64,000 nt of DNA from Vitis vinifera (lineage: Eukaryota; Streptophyta; Magnoliopsida; Vitales; Vitaceae): contig NC_081810.1 of the NCBI RefSeq assembly GCF_030704535.1, positions 6,203,501 through 6,267,500 of the forward strand, written 5' to 3'. Below the pieces are notes generated by a model. It did no database searches. It was not told where the DNA came from and was given only the letters and a program-made list of their open reading frames with translations. Each line of letters begins with the position of its first letter. Position 1 is the stretch's first letter. Shown one piece after another: positions 21,396-33,634 of this stretch. Position numbers and translations under genes: made by a program.

Positions 21396-22559
21396 CATAT
21401 GTGTATAAAATAATAATTAGTATATTATTATCATTTTTATGTTAGAAATTAATAAGAAAATATATTTTTTATTTTTCAATAATTTATACAGACTTATAAT
21501 AAAAATTGTATGCTAGATAAAATTATATTTTATAATTTGTAATAATTTAATTATATCAATTTAATATTTGATATTCGTCATAAATTGAACTACAGAGTTA
21601 TAACATTAGTGACAAATTTTATAGTAATTTAATCCTTCATTTATTTTTAAGCCCACATAGCTCAACAAATTGAATATATTTTTATCGTGTTAATGGGTTA
21701 TCAATCTTGATTTAATTTAATTTATCAAATAGGTTAAATGAATGATTCCTAATTTGCCACCACAATTAACAAGAGACAACAGACAAAAGGGAAGGGAAAC
21801 TAAAATACGTAATGTGACTTTTCCTTTCATGTTGCTTACTATACTTGGTGTCTCTTAATTTGTTTTTATTCTAAGATGTTAATAATATGATTTGATTGAT
21901 TTATACCCCATATTTGTCATTTGAGGGATTGAAAATATTGCAAATTCATAATTAAATTTAAAAGATATATATATATATATATATATATATAATCATCTGT
22001 GTATAAAATAATAATTAGTATATTTTTATCATTTTTATGTTAGAAGTTAATAAGAAAATATATTTTTTATTTTTCAATAATTTATACAGAATTATAATAA
22101 AAATTGTATGCTAGATAAAATTATATTTTATAATTTGTAATAATTTAATTATATCAATTTAATATTTGATATTCGTCATAAATTGAACTACAGAGTTATA
22201 ACTTTAGTGACAAATTTTATAGTAATTTAATCCTTCATTTAATTTTAAGCCCACATAGCTCAACAAGTTGAATATATTTTTATCGTGTTAATGGGTTATC
22301 AATCTTGATTTAATTTAATTTATCAAATAGGTTAAATGAATGATTCCTAATTTGCCACCACAATAACAAGAGACAACAGACAGAAGGGAAGAGAAACTAA
22401 AATACGTAATGTGACTTTTCCTTTCATGTTGCTTACTATACTTGGTGTCTCTTAATTTGTTTTTATTCTAAGATGTTAATAATATGATTTGATTGATTTA
22501 TACCCCATATTTGTCATTTGAGGGATTGCAAATATTGCAAATTCATAATTAAATTTAAA

Positions 22560-22624
<65 letters not shown>

Positions 22625-23191
22625 CATCTGTGTATAAAATAATAATTAGTATATTTTTATCATTTTTATGTTAGAAGTTAATAAGAAAATATATTTTTTA
22701 TTTTTCAATAATTTATATAGAATTATAATAAAAATTGTATGCTAGATAAAATTATATTTTATAATTTGTAATAATTTAATTATATCAATTTAATATTTTG
22801 ATATTCGTCATAAATTGAACTACAGAGTTATAACTTTAGTGACAAATTTTATAGTAATTTAATCCTTCATTTATTTTTAAGCCCACATAGCTCAACAAGT
22901 TGAATATATTTTTATCGTGTTAATGGGTTATCAATCTTGATTTAATTTAATTTATCAAATAGGTTAAATGAATGATTCCTAATTTGCCACCACAATAACA
23001 AGAGACAACAGACAGAAGGGAAGGGAAACTAAAATACGTAATGTGACTTTTCCTTTCATGTTGCTTACTATACTTGGTGTCTCTTAATTTGTTTTTATTC
23101 TAAGATGTTAATAATATGATTTGATTGATTTATACCCCATATTTGTCATTTGATGGATTGAAAATATTGCAAATTCATAATTAAATTTAAA

Positions 23192-23226
<35 letters not shown>

Positions 23227-23790
23227 CATCTGTGTATAAAATAATAATTAATATATTTTTATCATTTTTATGTTAGAAGTTAATAAGAAAATATATTTTT
23301 TATTTTTCAATAATTTATATAGAATTATAATAAAAATTGTATGCTAGATAAAATTATATTTTATAATTTGTAATAATTTAATTATATCAATTTAATATTT
23401 TGATATTCGTCATAAATTGAACTACAGAGTTATAACTTTAGTGACAAATTTTATAGTAATTTAATCCTTCATTTATTTTTAAGCCCACATAGCTCAACAA
23501 GTTGAATATATTTTTATCGTGTTAATGGGTTATCAATCTTGATTTAATTTAATTTATCAAATAGGTTAAATGAATGATTCCTAATTTGCCACCACAATAA
23601 CAAGAGACAACAGACAGAAGGGAAGGGAAACTAAAATACGTAATGTGACTTTTCCTTTCATGTTGCTTACTACTTGGTGTCTCTTAATTTGTTTTTATTC
23701 TAAGATGTTAATAATATGATTTGATTGATTTATACCCATATTTGTCATTTGAGGAATTGAAAATATTGCAAATTCATAATTAAATTTAAA

Positions 23791-23828
<38 letters not shown>

Positions 23829-24017
23829 TCTGTGTATAAAATAATAATTAGTATATTTTTATCATTTTTATGTTAGAAGTTAATAAGAAAATATATATTT
23901 TATTTTTCAATAATTTATACAGAATTATAATAAAAATTGTATGCTAGATAAAATTATATTTTATAATTTGTAATAATTTAATTATATCAATTTAATATTT
24001 TGATATTCGTCATAAAT
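20967..24017 (+). repeat. five tandem copies of a ~600-bp unit
   Basis: Units start at 20967, 21584, 22182, 22814 and 23416 with lengths of about 617, 598, 632, 602 and 602 bases. They begin ATTGAACTACAGAGTTATAA and end GATATTCGTCATAAATT. They are near identical; most length difference lies in one internal (TA)n tract (21344, 21965, 22562, 23195 and 23792; roughly 26-60 bases). Before gene F the unit occurs once (39168-39814) with the same outer flanks, so the array arose by local expansion after duplication. No coding frame was found. Confidence 0.93.
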
Positions 24018-24668
24018 TATATAGAAATATTGGAGTGCAAATACTAAACTACATAATAACAACAGGACACCTTATTCATCCAAAATTTCAAATTTCAAAT
24101 AAAAAATATTAAAAAAATAATTTTTAAATTTATTAAATATTTATTTTTGTAAAAAAGTAATTAATAAAAATTATAAAATTTTAAATATTATTAATGAGAT
24201 TATTATGTGGGTATTTATTACTAATATTTAATATTAAAAAAATAAAATAACAATATGATATTAAGATTATATTTTTATAAATATAGCAAAATGAGATTAT
24301 TCTAAATTCAGTGATGATAACATTATAGTAAAAATAAGGAGTGATATAATTATAAATATTTCACTAAGCGCATAAAAAATAAAAAAAATATGGTAAATAT
24401 AGCGAGTAATATTGTTACTATAAATATCTGGTGACACGAGGACAGATATATGAGTAAAGAAAAACCTCGGTATTCTACATATAGAGATTCAGATACCATT
24501 GCCTATGTCATGAAATCAGAGTCCACAAGAAGACAACATAAAATGCTATCGATCCATCGCTGTTTCTCGCTTCTGTTATAAATTATGGATACAAACATAG
24601 ATGAAGATGAGAAGTAGAAGGAGAAGAAACATTTAGCTTTCAAGGAGTCGTAGAGGAGAGGAGGAGAC
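24018..24668 (+). promoter_or_regulatory. 5' flank of gene C with candidate TATA box
   Basis: AT-rich flank matching 39815-40462 before gene F. TATAAATT at 24577-24584, about 85 bases before the ATG, is a reasonable TATA box. The leader AGCTTTCAAGGAGTCGTAG lacks about 300 bases found between the same points of gene I (after AGCTTTCA at ~60890 up to TTCAAAGAG at 61208), with TTCA at both breakpoints. Confidence 0.55.
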
Positions 24669-25884
24669 ATGGCTCAGACATGTGGGTTCAGCTCTGGAGA
24701 TAGTAGATGGTCTCTCAAGGGAATGACTGCTCTTGTAACCGGTGGAACTAAAGGAATTGGGTTGGTGTTACCTGTTTTTATGTCTTTGGGTTTGGACTAT
24801 ACCTCCCTATATATAAACGTATGTATCAATTCTGCAGGCATGCAATTGTGGAGGAACTGGCTGGATTAGTAGCAACCATACACACGTGTTCTCGAAAAGA
24901 AACCGAGCTCGATGAATGCTTAAAGGATTGGAAAGCTAAAGGTTTTGGAGTGAGTGGTTCAGTGTGTGATGTATCCTCTCGGGCCCAAAGGGAGAAGCTA
25001 ATGGAGACTGTGTCTTCTGTGTTCAATGGGAAGCTGAATATCCTTGTAAGTTCCTCTAGTCTCTAAGGTTCCTATCCATGATATTAATTCCACATACTTC
25101 GTCGAACTTCCTACAATTTGAGTTCCCCTACTTGATATATTTTATTTATTTATTTTTTGGTTCCGGATTCAGGTCAACAACGCTGCTATTGTTATTCAGA
25201 AACCAACAGTAGAGGTCACGGCAGAAGAGTTCTCAACAATCATGGCCATAAATTTTGAATCTGTGTATCATCTGTCCCAACTCGCACACCCCCTTTTAAA
25301 GGCATCAGGAGCGGGAAGCATTGTGTTCATCTCCTCTGTTGCAGGCGTAGTGTCACTCAAGTATCTGTCTGCTTATTCAGCGACCAAAGGTATTTCATTA
25401 CATGATCCACATTATATATATATATATTGCAAGTTCTTGGGTTGTGGCCCTTGTGGCCTTCTCGGCGTGTCATTATCATTATCATTTTGTGATTTTTCAG
25501 GAGCAATGAATCAACTTACAAAGAATTTGGCATGCGAGTGGGCGGAAGATAATATTAGAAGTAATGCAGTTGCTCCTTGGTACATCAAAACTCCGATGGT
25601 GGATCAGGTAATTCAGTTGCTCTTCTGTTTTGTCTGGGAAAATTCAATAATCAATTCCTCTCTCTTTTCTGTCTTTTGCATAATCTGGGTTGCAGATGCT
25701 CAGCAACAAAACCTTTCTGGAAGGGGTGATAAATCGAGCTCCACTTCGCCGTGTGGGAGATCCGAAGGAGGTGTCATCTTTGGTGGCATTCCTCTGTCTA
25801 CCAGCATCATCTTACATTACTGGACAGACTATTTGTGTCGATGGTGGCGTGACTGTTAATGGTTTTGAGCCAAACCTGTTATAG
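24669..25884 (+). CDS. SDR copy C: tropinone reductase-like, intact, 5 exons
   Basis: Exons 24669-24760, 24838-25045, 25173-25389, 25501-25607 and 25696-25884 join to 813 bases, 270 residues, all with GT-AG introns. A soluble NADP(H)-dependent oxidoreductase of the classical SDR fold is expected, reducing a small carbonyl substrate that is not known. Visible parts are the cofactor loop TGGTKGIG (24-31), TCSRKE whose Arg favours NADPH, VNNAA (101-105), and the tetrad Asn127, Ser155, Tyr168 and Lys172 (YSATK). The C-terminus [15 protein letters not shown] is typical of tropinone reductase-like enzymes, which form tandem arrays also in Arabidopsis. An oddity is Val for Gly in AGLVATIH. Plants without tropane alkaloids have many such genes, so the name does not imply tropinone as substrate. 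Confidence 0.9.
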
Positions 25885-27000
25885 GAACATCATTAAGACT
25901 CAAAAATCTTAGCTTCCTCTACCGCTTTCCTGTTTGGATCCTGTCTTTTTCCTGAATAATCTGTTTGTGATGGTAAGTACTCTTCTGTTTTTTCGGTGTG
26001 GGGTTCATCTGAAAACATTGTTGCATGATGCTTATAATAATCGTTGGAAAGTTTGTAAGAAGTTACTTATCATTGGATGAGATTCTTGTGATGAGTGTTT
26101 CCTATAATCAGATTTATCTTGTTATAAGGTTGTTGTTGTAGTAGTAACTGCAATTCAAAGGAAATTAATTTAGTATAATACTGTAGGTTGTTGTCTAGTG
26201 TCTACTACCTCAGCTTCTCATCCCACCCAACTCTCCCTCTTTAACTACCTAATATGAAATTAAAATATGAATTTAACAACCTGTCCGTCTTGTCCACCGT
26301 TTCTTTGGCTCTTCAGTCTTCAGACTTCGGCCTTTTAAAGCAGGACCTAAAAGGTTTGGGCCCAAATGTTGGAAAAACTTAACACAGGCTGCAATTTTGG
26401 GCCCCAAAACTCTTTCCAACTGGGCCTGAACACTTTTAGGCCCAAGATGCTTTAGATTTTGGACTCGCAGACCATGTATATGCCCTCAACACCACCATGC
26501 TTTACTTCATCCCTTCCTTTCAAATTAAAAGGAAATTCAAATTTCATGATGTTACAACTTGCTCATTGATGTACATTCCCATTCACAAAAAATAAAATAT
26601 TAAATGCACTTATCCAAAATATCTTCATACCTACCTATTTTTATTTTTAAAATAAAATTTAAACGTTGAATAACAAAAATACCATTTTTGTCATCCTTAC
26701 CCTTCACCCTTCCGAAACCCTAATCTAATCTTCCCTTTCTCTCTTCTTTCATTTTCCATCTTCTTAAATGGGAAAATAACGATCATCAGAGCCCACCGTG
26801 ACTTGTGACAGGTTCGATCCCTTAACAATGACGAGGCCATTATGGATAATATAAGGATAAGCATTACAATATTTCACTCCTTCACGTGCATCTCCCTTCA
26901 CACAAAGATGCTTCCTTCACTCATTTTATATTAATAATATGATAAATTATACAAAAAAAAAACAATTTTTTTTTTATCAAAATTGTTTTCAACAATATTT

Positions 27001-27035
<35 letters not shown>

Positions 27036-27691
27036 TTGGAAAACTTGTATTTTGGAGCTGCTATTTAGAAATTATATAGTTTTCGGAACCCAAAAATGAG
27101 AAATATGATAATCAAATTTTAATATGAAAAGTATTATCGTTTTTGTGCACTTTGAGTAGACTTCATCTTTTGTGCCCAAATGGCCCCTCCATGTCTCCAG
27201 CTCAGCATTCTTAGCATCATCCCAACCTTTGTGTCAGTAGAACCATTGAAATTAAGAAAAAAAAAAACACAAAAATCTAAATTTGTAACTTCTCAAAAAA
27301 AAAAAAAAAAAAACCCAATCTGCAAGTTTTCAATTTGCTCATTTGGAAAACATTTTTTTTTATAAATATCAATATTATTTTTAAAAAATGGTGACTTTTA
27401 GCTTTTAATTAAAACTAAGAACAAGAAGTTATTCCAAATATGACTTATGTATTTATTCAGTGAAAGTAATTTTTTCATTTAAAAAAAGTAATTTCTTGGT
27501 GATAAAAAGAAATATTTTTTTAGTAGCTTTTCGATGCTATAAAAAAAGTGTTGGCTAAGTTTGTATGATAAAATTGGTGTTATTTATATACCAGCACTTT
27601 CGCTAGGGTCTTATTTATTGGGAAAACTGATTAATAAACTAATCTTCTGTTTTGTTTTCAGTTCAAAGAGTGGTAGAGTAGAGGAGGAGGC
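25885..27691. other. spacer between genes C and D
   Basis: 25885-26110 is 3' flank shared with genes D and I. 26110-26940 is mostly unique and holds several TGGGCC words around 26340-26450, but no gene. 26940-27616 is an L1-type flank repeat with poly-A runs and a (TA)n tract (27005-27031). 27617-27659 is identical to part of intron 4 of gene H (50630-50672), and 27660-27691 is the normal leader of the D/I type. The usual D/I-type promoter is therefore absent before gene D. Confidence 0.75.
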
Positions 27692-28896
27692 ATGGCTCAG
27701 ACATTTGGGTGCAGCTCTGGAGATAGTAGATGGTCTCTCAAGGGAATGACTGCTCTTGTAACTGGTGGAACTAAAGGAATTGGGTTGGTGTTACCTGTTT
27801 TTATGTCTTTGGGTTTGGACTATACCTTCCTATATATAAACGTATGTATCAATTCTGCAGGCATGCAATTGTGGAGGAACTGGCTGGATTAGGAGCAACC
27901 ATACACACGTGTTCTCGAAAAGAAACCGAGCTCAATGAATGCTTGAAGGATTGGAAAGCTAAAGGTTTTGGAGTGAGTGGTTCAGTGTGTGATGTATCCT
28001 CTCGGGCCCAAAGGGAGAAGCTAATGGAGACTGTCTCTTCTGTGTTCAAAGGGAAGCTGAATATCCTTGTAAGTTCCTCTAGTCTCTAAGGTTCCGATCC
28101 ATGATATTCCACATACTTTGTCGAACTTCCAACAATTTGAGTTCCCCTACTTGATATATATATTTTGGTTCCGGATTCAGGTCAACAACGCTGCTATTGT
28201 TATTCAGAAACCAACAGTAGAGGTCACGGCAGAAGAGTTCTCAACAATCATGGCCATAAATTTTGAATCTGTGTATCATCTGTCCCAACTCGCACACCCC
28301 CTTTTAAAGGCATCAGGAGCGGGAAGCATTGTATTCATCTCCTCTGTTGCCGGCGTAGTGTCAATCAAGTATCTGTCTGCTTATTCAGTAACCAAAGGTA
28401 TTTCATTACATGATCCACATTATATATATATATATATATTGCAAGTTCTTGGGTTGTGGCCCTTGTGGCCTTCTCGGCGTGTCATTATCATTATCATATT
28501 GTGATTTTTCAGGAGCAATGAATCAGCTTACAAAGAATTTGGCATGCGAGTGGGCGGAAGACAATATTAGAAGTAATGCAGTTGCTCCTTGGTACATCAA
28601 AACTCCGATGGTGGATCAGGTAATTCAGTTGCTCTTCTGTTTTGTCTGGGAAAATTCAATAATCAATTCCTCTCTCTTTTCTGTCTTTTGCATAATCTGG
28701 GTTGCAGATGTTCAGTAACAAAACCTTTCTGGAAGAGGTGATAAATCGAGCTCCACTTCGCCGTGTGGGAGATCCGAAGGAGGTGTCATCTTTGGTGGCA
28801 TTCCTCTGTCTACCAGCATCGTCTTACATTACTGGACAGACTATTTGTGTCGATGGTGGCGTGACTGTTAATGGTTTTGAGCCAAACCTGTTCTAG
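27692..28896 (+). CDS. SDR copy D: tropinone reductase-like, intact, 5 exons
   Basis: Exons 27692-27783, 27861-28068, 28181-28397, 28513-28619 and 28708-28896 give 270 residues. Exons and introns are nearly identical to gene I, differing at a few positions (for example [14 protein letters not shown] here against [14 protein letters not shown]). Cofactor loop [13 protein letters not shown], Asn127, Ser155, Tyr168 and Lys172 are all present, so catalysis should be possible. What sets it apart is the 5' side: the leader after TTTTCAG is kept, but upstream it is joined to a 43-base piece of H-type intron 4 and then to repeat DNA. It may be silent or use a different promoter. Substrate unknown. 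Confidence 0.9.
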
Positions 28897-30157
28897 GAAC
28901 ATCATTAAGACTCTCAAAAATCTTAGCTTCCTCTACCGCTTTCCTGTTTGGATCCTGTCTTTTTCCTGAATAATCTGTTTGTGGTGGTAAGTACTCTTCT
29001 GTTTTTTCGGTGTGGGGTTCATTTGAAAACATTGTTGCATGATGCTTATAATAATCGTTGGAAAGTTTGTAAGAAGTTACTTATCATTGGATGAGATTCT
29101 TGTGATGGGTGTTTCCTATAATCAGATTTATCTTGTTATTGTAGTAATAGGATTGAAAGAAAAATGCAAATAATCATAAAAGGATGATGAAAATCGGGAA
29201 GAGTTCATCATTTTTACTTATTCAAATATTACACCATCTCTTATTTACAATAAATTTCAAAGAGTGTAAGTGAAACCAACCTTAAATTAATTTTGTTTGA
29301 TAAATTTAGATGAAATTCAACAAGTGTGAATCTTTAATTTTTTTTCATTTCAATTAATTTGGTATCTATTATGAGGTTGCCCATCAAGCTAAAAATGACC
29401 AAATATGATATAAGCATGAAGTCTTTGTTATATCTCGGAGATTAAGAATTGATTCCAATACTTTATAACTTCCTCTTTTTACTTTATATATCCATGAATT
29501 TAAGATAGGTCCCTCACATGTTTAGCTTCTCCCCTTGACGTACGTAGTGTCATATGGACAATAATTAATGCTTGTTCAGCTAAGGTCAAATATATGAAAA
29601 CAAATAAGATTCATTCACGTAAAACATACATGTAGCAAAGAGACGAAGGAAAGTGGGTTCTGTGATCTATCACACATCATGGAAAAAGCTGTGGTACCAT
29701 GGCTTTTCCAGGACTTTTCCTTGCATAATGGTACTGACAACAGTATGCTATTCTGTTGTTACTCTTAAGATATTTTAATATAAAGTAGCGCGTATGTACT
29801 ATATACAATTCAGTGACGCCATCTAACACGTTAGCCAATAAGGTTACAAATTTTAATTTTATATTAATAATATGATTTGGGTATGCTCCATATTTTAAAA
29901 TATAATTGAATCATAAATATCTAGAACTAGAAATCCTTTTGAGGGACCAATAACATAAATCATTAAAATTTTATAATTTGATATTATAAATTCCTAATTA
30001 AATTTTAAAATATATTAAATTTATTTGATATAAATATATATAAAAATAAAGAAAAAAATTAATATTTTCATATGATAAATTATACAAAAAAAAACAAATA
30101 TATTTTTTTTTATCAAAGTTGTTTTCAACAATATTTCAAAAATATATATATAAATTT
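28897..30157. other. 3' flank of gene D
   Basis: Homologous to the flank after gene I (62438-63460) with indels. Contains a diverged R2-core relative near 29340-29410 (ATTATGAGGTTGCCCATC) and AT-rich DNA from 29820. No gene was seen. Confidence 0.7.
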
Positions 30158-32845
30158 GGGAAACTTGTATTTTGGAGCTGCTATTTAGAAATGATATGGT
30201 TTTCAGAACCCAAAAATGGGAAATATGATAATCAATTTTTAATATGAAAAGTATTATCGTTTTTGTGCATTCTGAGTCGGCTTCATCTTTTGTGCCCAAA
30301 TTGCCCCTCCATGTCTCCAGCTCAGCATTCTCAACATCATCCCAACCTCCATGTCAGTAGGACCATTGAAATTAAGAAAAAAAAAAACACTAAAATCTAA
30401 ATTTGTAACTTCTCAAAAAAAAAAAAACCCAATATGCAAGTTTTCAATTTGCTCATTTGGAAGCTTTTTCTCATCTTTTTCTCTCATTTTAGTTTAGAAA
30501 CTCAAATCCAAAACTCTAAATGTGATATGTTGTGGAATTGTTTTCATAGTCCTTAACAAGATGCATGCGGCATGTACTGAACTTTAACCTAATTCCTTCT
30601 ACCAATTTTTCTGGCCCCAAGTTACTAGGGACTATGGCTCCGATTGGGTGGTTTTTGAGTAGTCAAAAACCATTTTTAAAGCTTAGTAAAAAATTTTATG
30701 CCCCTCATTTTATTTAAACAATTTATAACTTAAAAAAATAAGAAAATAAAAAAAAATGTTTTTTTAAGCTTTATTTTGACTTATTCAAAAAGTTTTTTTA
30801 TTTTTTTTATTTTTATGTTTAATACATTTTTTATAATTTCAATATTATTTTTAAAAAATAGTGACTTTTAGCTTTTAATTAAAACTAAGAACAAGAAGTT
30901 ATTCCAAATATGACTTATGTATTCATTCAATGAAAGTAACTTTTTCATTTAAAAAAAGTAATTTCTTGGTGATAAAAAGAAATATTTTTTTAGTAGCTTT
31001 TTGATGCTATAAAAAAAGTGTTGGCTAAGTTTGTATGATAAAATTGGTGTTATTTATATACCTGCACTTTTGCTAGGGTCTTATTTATAGGGAAACTTGT
31101 GTTTAATATGCTCAATTCTATTTCTTTGTATGGCTATGCAATTGTTCAGATTTGGCAACACTAATCAATAAATGTACGTTATATTTGAAACATTGGAATA
31201 AAAAAAAGAATAAGAGTTAATTTTATTTTCAATTTATTACTATATTTGAATTATTTTTTACAATGATAATAGAATTAAAAAGAAAATCACTTAGTAACCC
31301 TTAGGTACTACCTTAATATACCTTAAATAACCTTAATCGATCTTAGATATTATCTTAGTTACACTTGGGTACTACCTATGTGAAGCCTCAAAACTTCATT
31401 TGTAGACATTACTTCATGTGTGAACATTAGAGATGACATTATGTGCACCTTTAATAAGTGTTACTAAGGTAGTACCTAAGGTACAATCAACACTATATCA
31501 AAGGTGCACATAATGTCATGCTCTAATGTTCACAAATAAAGTAAGTAATGTTTACAAATGAAGTTTCCAGGCTTCACACAGGTAGTATCCAAGTCTAATT
31601 AAGTAGTACCTAAGGTCGGTAAGGTAGATTAAGGTAATACCTAAGGGTTACTAAGGTAGTACCTAAGGTACAATCACCACTATATCAAAGGGGCACATAA
31701 TGTCATGCTCTAATGTTCACAAATAAAGTAAGTAATGTCCATAAATAAAGTTTCGAGGCTTCACACAGGTGGTACCCAAGTTTAACTGAGATAATACCTA
31801 CAATTAGTTAAAATTAGTACCTACAATCAGTTAAGATAGTACTTAAGATAAATTAATGTAGTACCTAAAGGTTACTAAGGTAGTACCTAAAGGTTACTAA
31901 GGTAGTACCTAAGGTACAGTAAATACTAAAGAACAATAAATAAAAATTAATTACCTTCGTATTTCGAGTAGGGGTTAGGGAAAAATGTGACAGAATGACA
32001 GGAAGACGAGACATTTTTTTTTAGGAAACCAATATTTTGGATTTCACCTTTTCGTCCAAGTACGCTTTGCTATAGAAAAATCAATATCATAGTTGCGCCT
32101 ATTGAAACCATCTTTTAACTGGACGTTCTTAGGATGGAGTGCTCCATTTGGTTGTTGAGAATTTAGACAAGAAAGAAAAATGCAGGTTGGAGTTTTGGAT
32201 TAAGGGTTTCTTTTCTCAAATTGAAGAAATTTTAGGAAATTTTAAATGGGTTTTAGGATCGTCTGGGTGATAAAGCCAAGAGAAATAGAGAAAGAAATGT
32301 TTCCAACCTTTAAGAGGAAAAAGTTTCAGATTTGGGAAATTTGAGATGGTTCCCGGGTCAAGTGTTTTTTTGTGTTTTAGATTTGAGAAGTTTCAAATTC
32401 TTGGAGAAGATATAAATATGTAGATTTGAATTTTAAGGGTTTCTTTTTTGAAATGAGAGAAATTTTGGAAAATTTTATAGGTGTCTTTCTAATTCGGCTA
32501 GGTAAGGAAGTGAAGAGAGTTGAGAGAAAATGTTCCCAAATGAGAGAGATGGAAAGTTTTTGATTTGGGAAATTAGAGGTGTTGTCAGGATGGGTGTTTA
32601 TGAGAACTTTCAAATTCTAATTTTTGTGTTTTGTTTAATTTCAGAAGGTCTTGTTGACATGAAAAGCTGACTTACTGCTGACATGGAGACATTGAGGGAC
32701 AATCTGGGAATAGAAAATGTAAACATGACATAGTGCATGAGAACGATAATATTTTCTCCAATAACAGGGAAATATCATATTTCATATACTTGGGGTTCGA
32801 AAAGCATATAATTTTCAAATCACAGACTGAAAACACAAGTTTCCC
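30158..32845. mobile_element. candidate Mutator-like element with long terminal inverted repeats
   Basis: The left end GGGAAACTTGTATTTTGG (30158) is matched in inverse at the right end, AAACACAAGTTTCCC (32831-32845). Inverted similarity continues inward through the GTATTATCG, GTCTCCA and TCCAAAACTC segments, on the left to about 30525 and on the right to about 32178, with extra internal duplications on the right. Such long terminal inverted repeats without a transposase fit non-autonomous Mutator-like elements. The expected 9-bp target duplication is not clear in the AT-rich flanks (TATAAATTT and ATAAATATA). The left end also exists as a flank repeat elsewhere in the window, so the boundary is provisional. 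Confidence 0.5.
31285..31925. repeat. nested direct and inverted repeats built on GGTAGTACCT
   Basis: 31290-31470 is an imperfect inverse of 31470-31620 (GTGCACATAATGTCATG, TTCACAAATAAAGTAAGTAA, GGCTTCACACAGGT). The second part is repeated directly at 31660-31800. The word AAGGTAGTACCTAAGG or its variants recur at least seven times, the core being near palindromic. It lacks coding frames and may be a fold-back element inside the larger element. Confidence 0.7.
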
Positions 32846-32858
32846 ATAAATATACTTA

Positions 32859-33179
32859 AAGCATGTTTGATAACAATTTTGAAAAATAATTTTCGAAAAT
32901 AGTTATTTAAAATTGTTTTTTGATGTTTACAACATAAAAAAAAAAAAAAAACATGTTTGACAACCTAAAATAATTTTTATATCTAATATTTTATTTTTAA
33001 TAATTCGATATATTTGTATAATTATTTTTAAAAATAGCTGTAAAAAATAAGTGAAAACAAGTAAAGATGTTATCCGAAAACATTATATTTTTTATTTTTA
33101 AAAACAAAAAATAGTTTTTCTTATTCTCAAACAAGTTTTCCTGTTTTTTACGAAGAAAAAATTATTGTCAAACAATCCC
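32859..33179. mobile_element. MITE-like element (321 bp), PIF/Harbinger type likely
   Basis: Left end AAGCATGTTTGATAACAATT and the reverse complement of the right end, GGGATTGTTTGACAATAATT, form imperfect terminal inverted repeats. TTA stands on both sides (32856-32858 and 33180-33182). The interior is AT-rich and non-coding. Confidence 0.65.
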
Positions 33180-33634
33180 TTATATACTTGTGTTTTATCA
33201 AGTGGTGAAATATCTTTGTATGAATTATATAGCAACTCATAAGAGTAAGAGAAAAAGAGACAATTTTAAAAGTGCATATGACAAGTGGAAATTATTAGAA
33301 AAGAGGCAATTTTAAGAATGGATTTGATATGTGTCACAAAGACCACTAAAATTTGGTGTGAATATATAAATAAGTTTTAAATTTTGTTGATTAACATATC
33401 TATAAATTTTTTTATTTATAAAATTTAATTTTTAGAGAAATTTTAGATAAAAAGATTTTAGATCTATTCAATCAAAAATTGAAAGAGTAACTTAATGTAT
33501 TTACTCTAAGCCTCATGGTGTGTGAATTAAACCAACCTTCAAAGAAAAATAGAAAAAAAAAAAAGTGAATCATAATAAAAAGGAAAGTAGTCAAAATCAA
33601 AAGGAGAATCAAATTTGATTTCCATATTAGTGAT
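33180..33634. other. AT-rich spacer
   Basis: No gene, repeat family or motif recognised; A/T-rich low-complexity DNA. Confidence 0.5.

Noticed and set aside
24669..24869. Separate short genes for each SDR exon
   Set aside because: GT-AG introns with matching phase join the pieces into one 270-residue protein in C, D, E, H and I.
26330..26460. Cluster of TGGGCC words as promoter of an unseen gene
   Set aside because: No start codon with an open frame or exon homology follows before gene D; the words alone are weak evidence.
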